This document shows, one piece after another, positions 30,052 through 31,781 of a stretch of DNA of 31,781 bases (within the stretch, counting starts at the first letter, position 1; each line of letters opens with the position of its first letter). Source of the DNA: a virus; the IMG/VR virus record IMGVR_UViG_3300034198_010292, positions 1 to 31,781 of that record. The stretch is one strand, 5' to 3'. The translations under genes and the position numbers were made by a program. Below the pieces are notes generated by a model. The model worked only from the letters and a program-made list of their open reading frames with translations, did no database searches and was not told the DNA's origin.

Positions 30052-30372
30052 TTATACTTTAATACCTTTTGTTGTTGTCCACTTTTCAATTTGATTAATT
30101 TCATCTTGTTTATCATCAAAATGAAAGTCAATGTTCATACTATACAACTTTTGATATTTCCATCTGCCGTTTGTGAAGATTACTCTGTTTCTCGGAATAC
30201 CTAATTCATCAGCCACTTTATAAACATCTTCACTCTCATCAGAAAATCTACGAGTTATAATCCATATAGTATTTCTAACTTTTAACTTACGAGCAATATC
30301 CTGTATTTCTGGTCTTTCTAAACAACCATCAAAATCGAAACTTATGTTTTTATTAATTAAATTTAGATTCAT
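30052..30372 (-). CDS. Small HAD-like phosphatase
   Basis: This 106-aa protein shows the haloacid dehalogenase motifs in order: DFDGCL with nucleophile-type D13 and D15, IIT (T40) followed by RR, basic residues K72/K75 after FTNGRWK, and the acidic pair D86/D87 in FHFDDKQDEI. It has no cap domain, as in small HAD phosphatases and polynucleotide-type phosphatases of phages. The ATG overlaps the fibre stop (TAATG), so it is coupled to the fibre gene. The ATP-grasp gene follows after 52 bases; the pair may act together. Confidence 0.78.
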   Translation of the reverse strand: MNLNLINKNISFDFDGCLERPEIQDIARKLKVRNTIWIITRRFSDESEDVYKVADELGIPRNRVIFTNGRWKYQKLYSMNIDFHFDDKQDEINQIEKWTTTKGIKV

Positions 30373-31781
30373 TATGTAGCAATTATTTTTTGACTATTAA
30401 TTATTGGGAAGTAAGTGAATAAATTATCACTAACACCACCTCCTGTCATTTCAATAATTGTTCTCACACCAACATTCTCATAATATATTCCAGTCGTGTT
30501 ATTATAATTTTGAAGGCTTCTTGATATTAATGTTACTTGTAAATCTCCATAGTCATTGTATATACAAGAACCATCACCTCCACCGTACTGATATATACTT
30601 CCAGGGTTCGTTTCAGCATTAAACTGACAATCTGTTATTACAAAGAATATAGTACCTGTTTGAGCACATATACAATGAATAGCATTGTTATTTGAAATTC
30701 CTATATTTCCTTGATTAAACAAAGTAGTAAATTCACTTCTCAACAGGATACATCTATTACTATGTCTATCTGAGTTATAGAATGTTATATTAGCATTCCA
30801 CTCCATATTCGTATTATATGTATTTCCTTTTTGATTATTAAAATTCATACAGAATAAAAAACTATCTTTAATAAAAAGTGTTCCATAGTCATCACAATAA
30901 ATGTTACTTAACCACCAACCTTGGTCAAATTCGGATGATATATAAGGCTCATTATCAGTTCTAAAAATTACTCTATCTAACATAAGATTTCCATTTATAC
31001 CTATATTCATACTCGCTTGTCCTTTAGTATCTGGTGTATTTACCCAACTAATCGGCTGAGAGAATAAAGTAATATTTTCAAATGTTATATTTGTATAGTA
31101 ATTTGATTGTAATAAGTAGTTTTCATGGTTATAGAAAGCTTCAGTATTCCATACTTGTTCTATACTATTCGTTTGATCTTCACTTGTTACTTCAACTCTA
31201 ATCATTTTAGTAGCATCAAGATCTCCATATATTTTAAAGTATGCTCCACTTGTAATGCCAGATGTTTGATCTGGAGCATTCCATTTTATATGGACACCTG
31301 GTTTCAAATGTAATTTAAAGTTAGATATAATTATCAGCGACTGAGTTTCATTATAATCATAAAATCTTGACGGTACCGTTAAATTATTCCAATTCGCGTT
31401 TTCAGCACCAATCGTAGCAGGCCATACTTCAATTACACCGTTAGTGACACCAGCAGTCATACCAGCCGGATCATTATTTAATCCACTCGTTCCATAAAAG
31501 GCACCAGCGATTGTAGCAAATGGTTTATCAAATCTTCCTATTAAACCAGTAGAGTCATCACCATTCGGATGTACAAAACAAGTATTCGGATAGGCAACTA
31601 ACAAAGAGCCTCCACTCGCAGATGTTCCACTCGTTCCATTTACACCGTTAGCACCAGCAGGACCACTTGTTCCTGATGTTCCTCTCGTTCCAGATGTACC
31701 TGACGTAAATCCAGGAGGTGTTGTACCACTCGTTCCCGCTGTTCCATTTATTCCTGATGTACCTCTTGTTCCAGATGTACC
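30372..31781 (-). CDS. Collagen-like tail fibre, C-terminal part with beta-helix tip (enters from right edge)
   Basis: The frame is open from the edge (about 57 codons of Gly-Thr-Ser-type repeat, 31781-31611) through to TAA at 30374-30372, 469 codons in the window. After the repeat, SLLVAYPNTCFVHPNGDDST starts a globular part of about 410 aa. Its Asn/Thr-rich strands (YYTNITFENITLFSQPISWV, MNIGINGNLMLDRVIFRTDN, NNAIHCICAQTGTIFFVITD) look like a right-handed parallel beta-helix of the pectate-lyase kind, common in receptor-binding tips. A TTG at 31604 is in frame but lies after the repeat and is not the start. Frame continuity with 1-1658 across the terminal repeat indicates one protein of about 1,013 aa. 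Confidence 0.82.
   Translation of the reverse strand, partial: GTSGTRGTSGINGTAGTSGTTPPGFTSGTSGTRGTSGTSGPAGANGVNGTSGTSASGGSLLVAYPNTCFVHPNGDDSTGLIGRFDKPFATIAGAFYGTSGLNNDPAGMTAGVTNGVIEVWPATIGAENANWNNLTVPSRFYDYNETQSLIIISNFKLHLKPGVHIKWNAPDQTSGITSGAYFKIYGDLDATKMIRVEVTSEDQTNSIEQVWNTEAFYNHENYLLQSNYYTNITFENITLFSQPISWVNTPDTKGQASMNIGINGNLMLDRVIFRTDNEPYISSEFDQGWWLSNIYCDDYGTLFIKDSFLFCMNFNNQKGNTYNTNMEWNANITFYNSDRHSNRCILLRSEFTTLFNQGNIGISNNNAIHCICAQTGTIFFVITDCQFNAETNPGSIYQYGGGDGSCIYNDYGDLQVTLISRSLQNYNNTTGIYYENVGVRTIIEMTGGGVSDNLFTYFPIINSQKIIAT
31611..31781. repeat. GTS-type collagen-like coding repeat at right edge
   Basis: This is the same 9-base coding repeat as at 1-237: Gly-Thr-Ser with Gly-Thr-Arg, Gly-Ile-Asn, Gly-Pro-Ala and Gly-Val-Asn units. 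Its last 26 bases repeat the first 26 bases of the window exactly. Confidence 0.85.
31756..31781. repeat. Terminal direct repeat (matches 1-26)
   Basis: These 26 bases equal positions 1-26, with position 31781 corresponding to 26. Codons in both genes begin at that base, so joining the ends keeps the frame. Confidence 0.7.

Overview
The window reads as an almost complete genome of a small, AT-rich tailed phage (Caudoviricetes-type virion) that very likely infects a Bacteroidota host of Flavobacterium type. The virion evidence is direct: small and large terminase subunits, an XkdF-type prohead protease, a scaffold-like protein, a major capsid protein of HK97-fold type, a portal, a head-tail connector, a tail-tube-like protein, a tape measure protein, tail-tip proteins and a very long collagen-like fibre. 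The host inference rests on three plus-strand promoters with the Bacteroidota signature TTTG-N20-TAnnTTTG, on A-rich leaders without Shine-Dalgarno sequences, and on tail proteins of a type I associate with Bacteroidota phages.

Topology: the first 26 bases are identical to the last 26. Both edges cut a minus-strand gene inside Gly-Thr-Ser collagen-like repeats, and the two halves are in the same frame. Joining them gives a circle of about 31,755 bp and one intact fibre gene of about 1,013 codons. I therefore read this as a circularly permuted genome whose assembly opened at a repeat, although the repeat leaves some doubt.

Layout, following minus-strand transcription across the junction: terS (4053-3694) and terL (3704-2532); a tail assembly chaperone with a -1 frameshift (2499-1667); the collagen-like fibre (1658 across the junction to 30372); a small HAD phosphatase-like protein (30372-30052); a PurD-like ATP-grasp protein (29999-28728); a gp10-like neck protein; two large tail proteins, the second (1,277 aa) with an adhesin-like beta-roll; tape measure (22864-20720); protease; scaffold; capsid (19216-18239); tube (18153-17635); two small proteins; portal (16955-15357); connector (15339-14737); then an HNH endonuclease and a membrane protein. 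Tail tip, tape measure, protease, capsid, tube and portal thus come in roughly the reverse of the usual head-to-tail order.

A short plus-strand operon (12716-13656) of four small genes is driven by host-type promoters and is probably early. It converges on the structural operon at a cluster of terminator hairpins (13661-13819). A long minus-strand block of small, tightly overlapping genes (12544-4061) carries a GIY-YIG nuclease, a winged-helix protein, zinc-ribbon proteins, a sigma-70-like protein, a ParB-like protein and a DNA methyltransferase-like protein, and leads into the terminase genes.

Regulation looks phage-specific. One repeated element (AGTATTTT-N10-GATATATATA) sits just upstream of the chaperone, tape measure, neck and pre-portal genes. 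A second (AAAACCA-N12-AATATATAA) precedes genes of the middle block. The sigma-like protein and the zinc-ribbon proteins are candidate partners. I recognise no DNA polymerase, helicase, primase, integrase or endolysin, so replication and lysis must rest on host functions, on unrecognised small genes, or on sequence missing at the junction.
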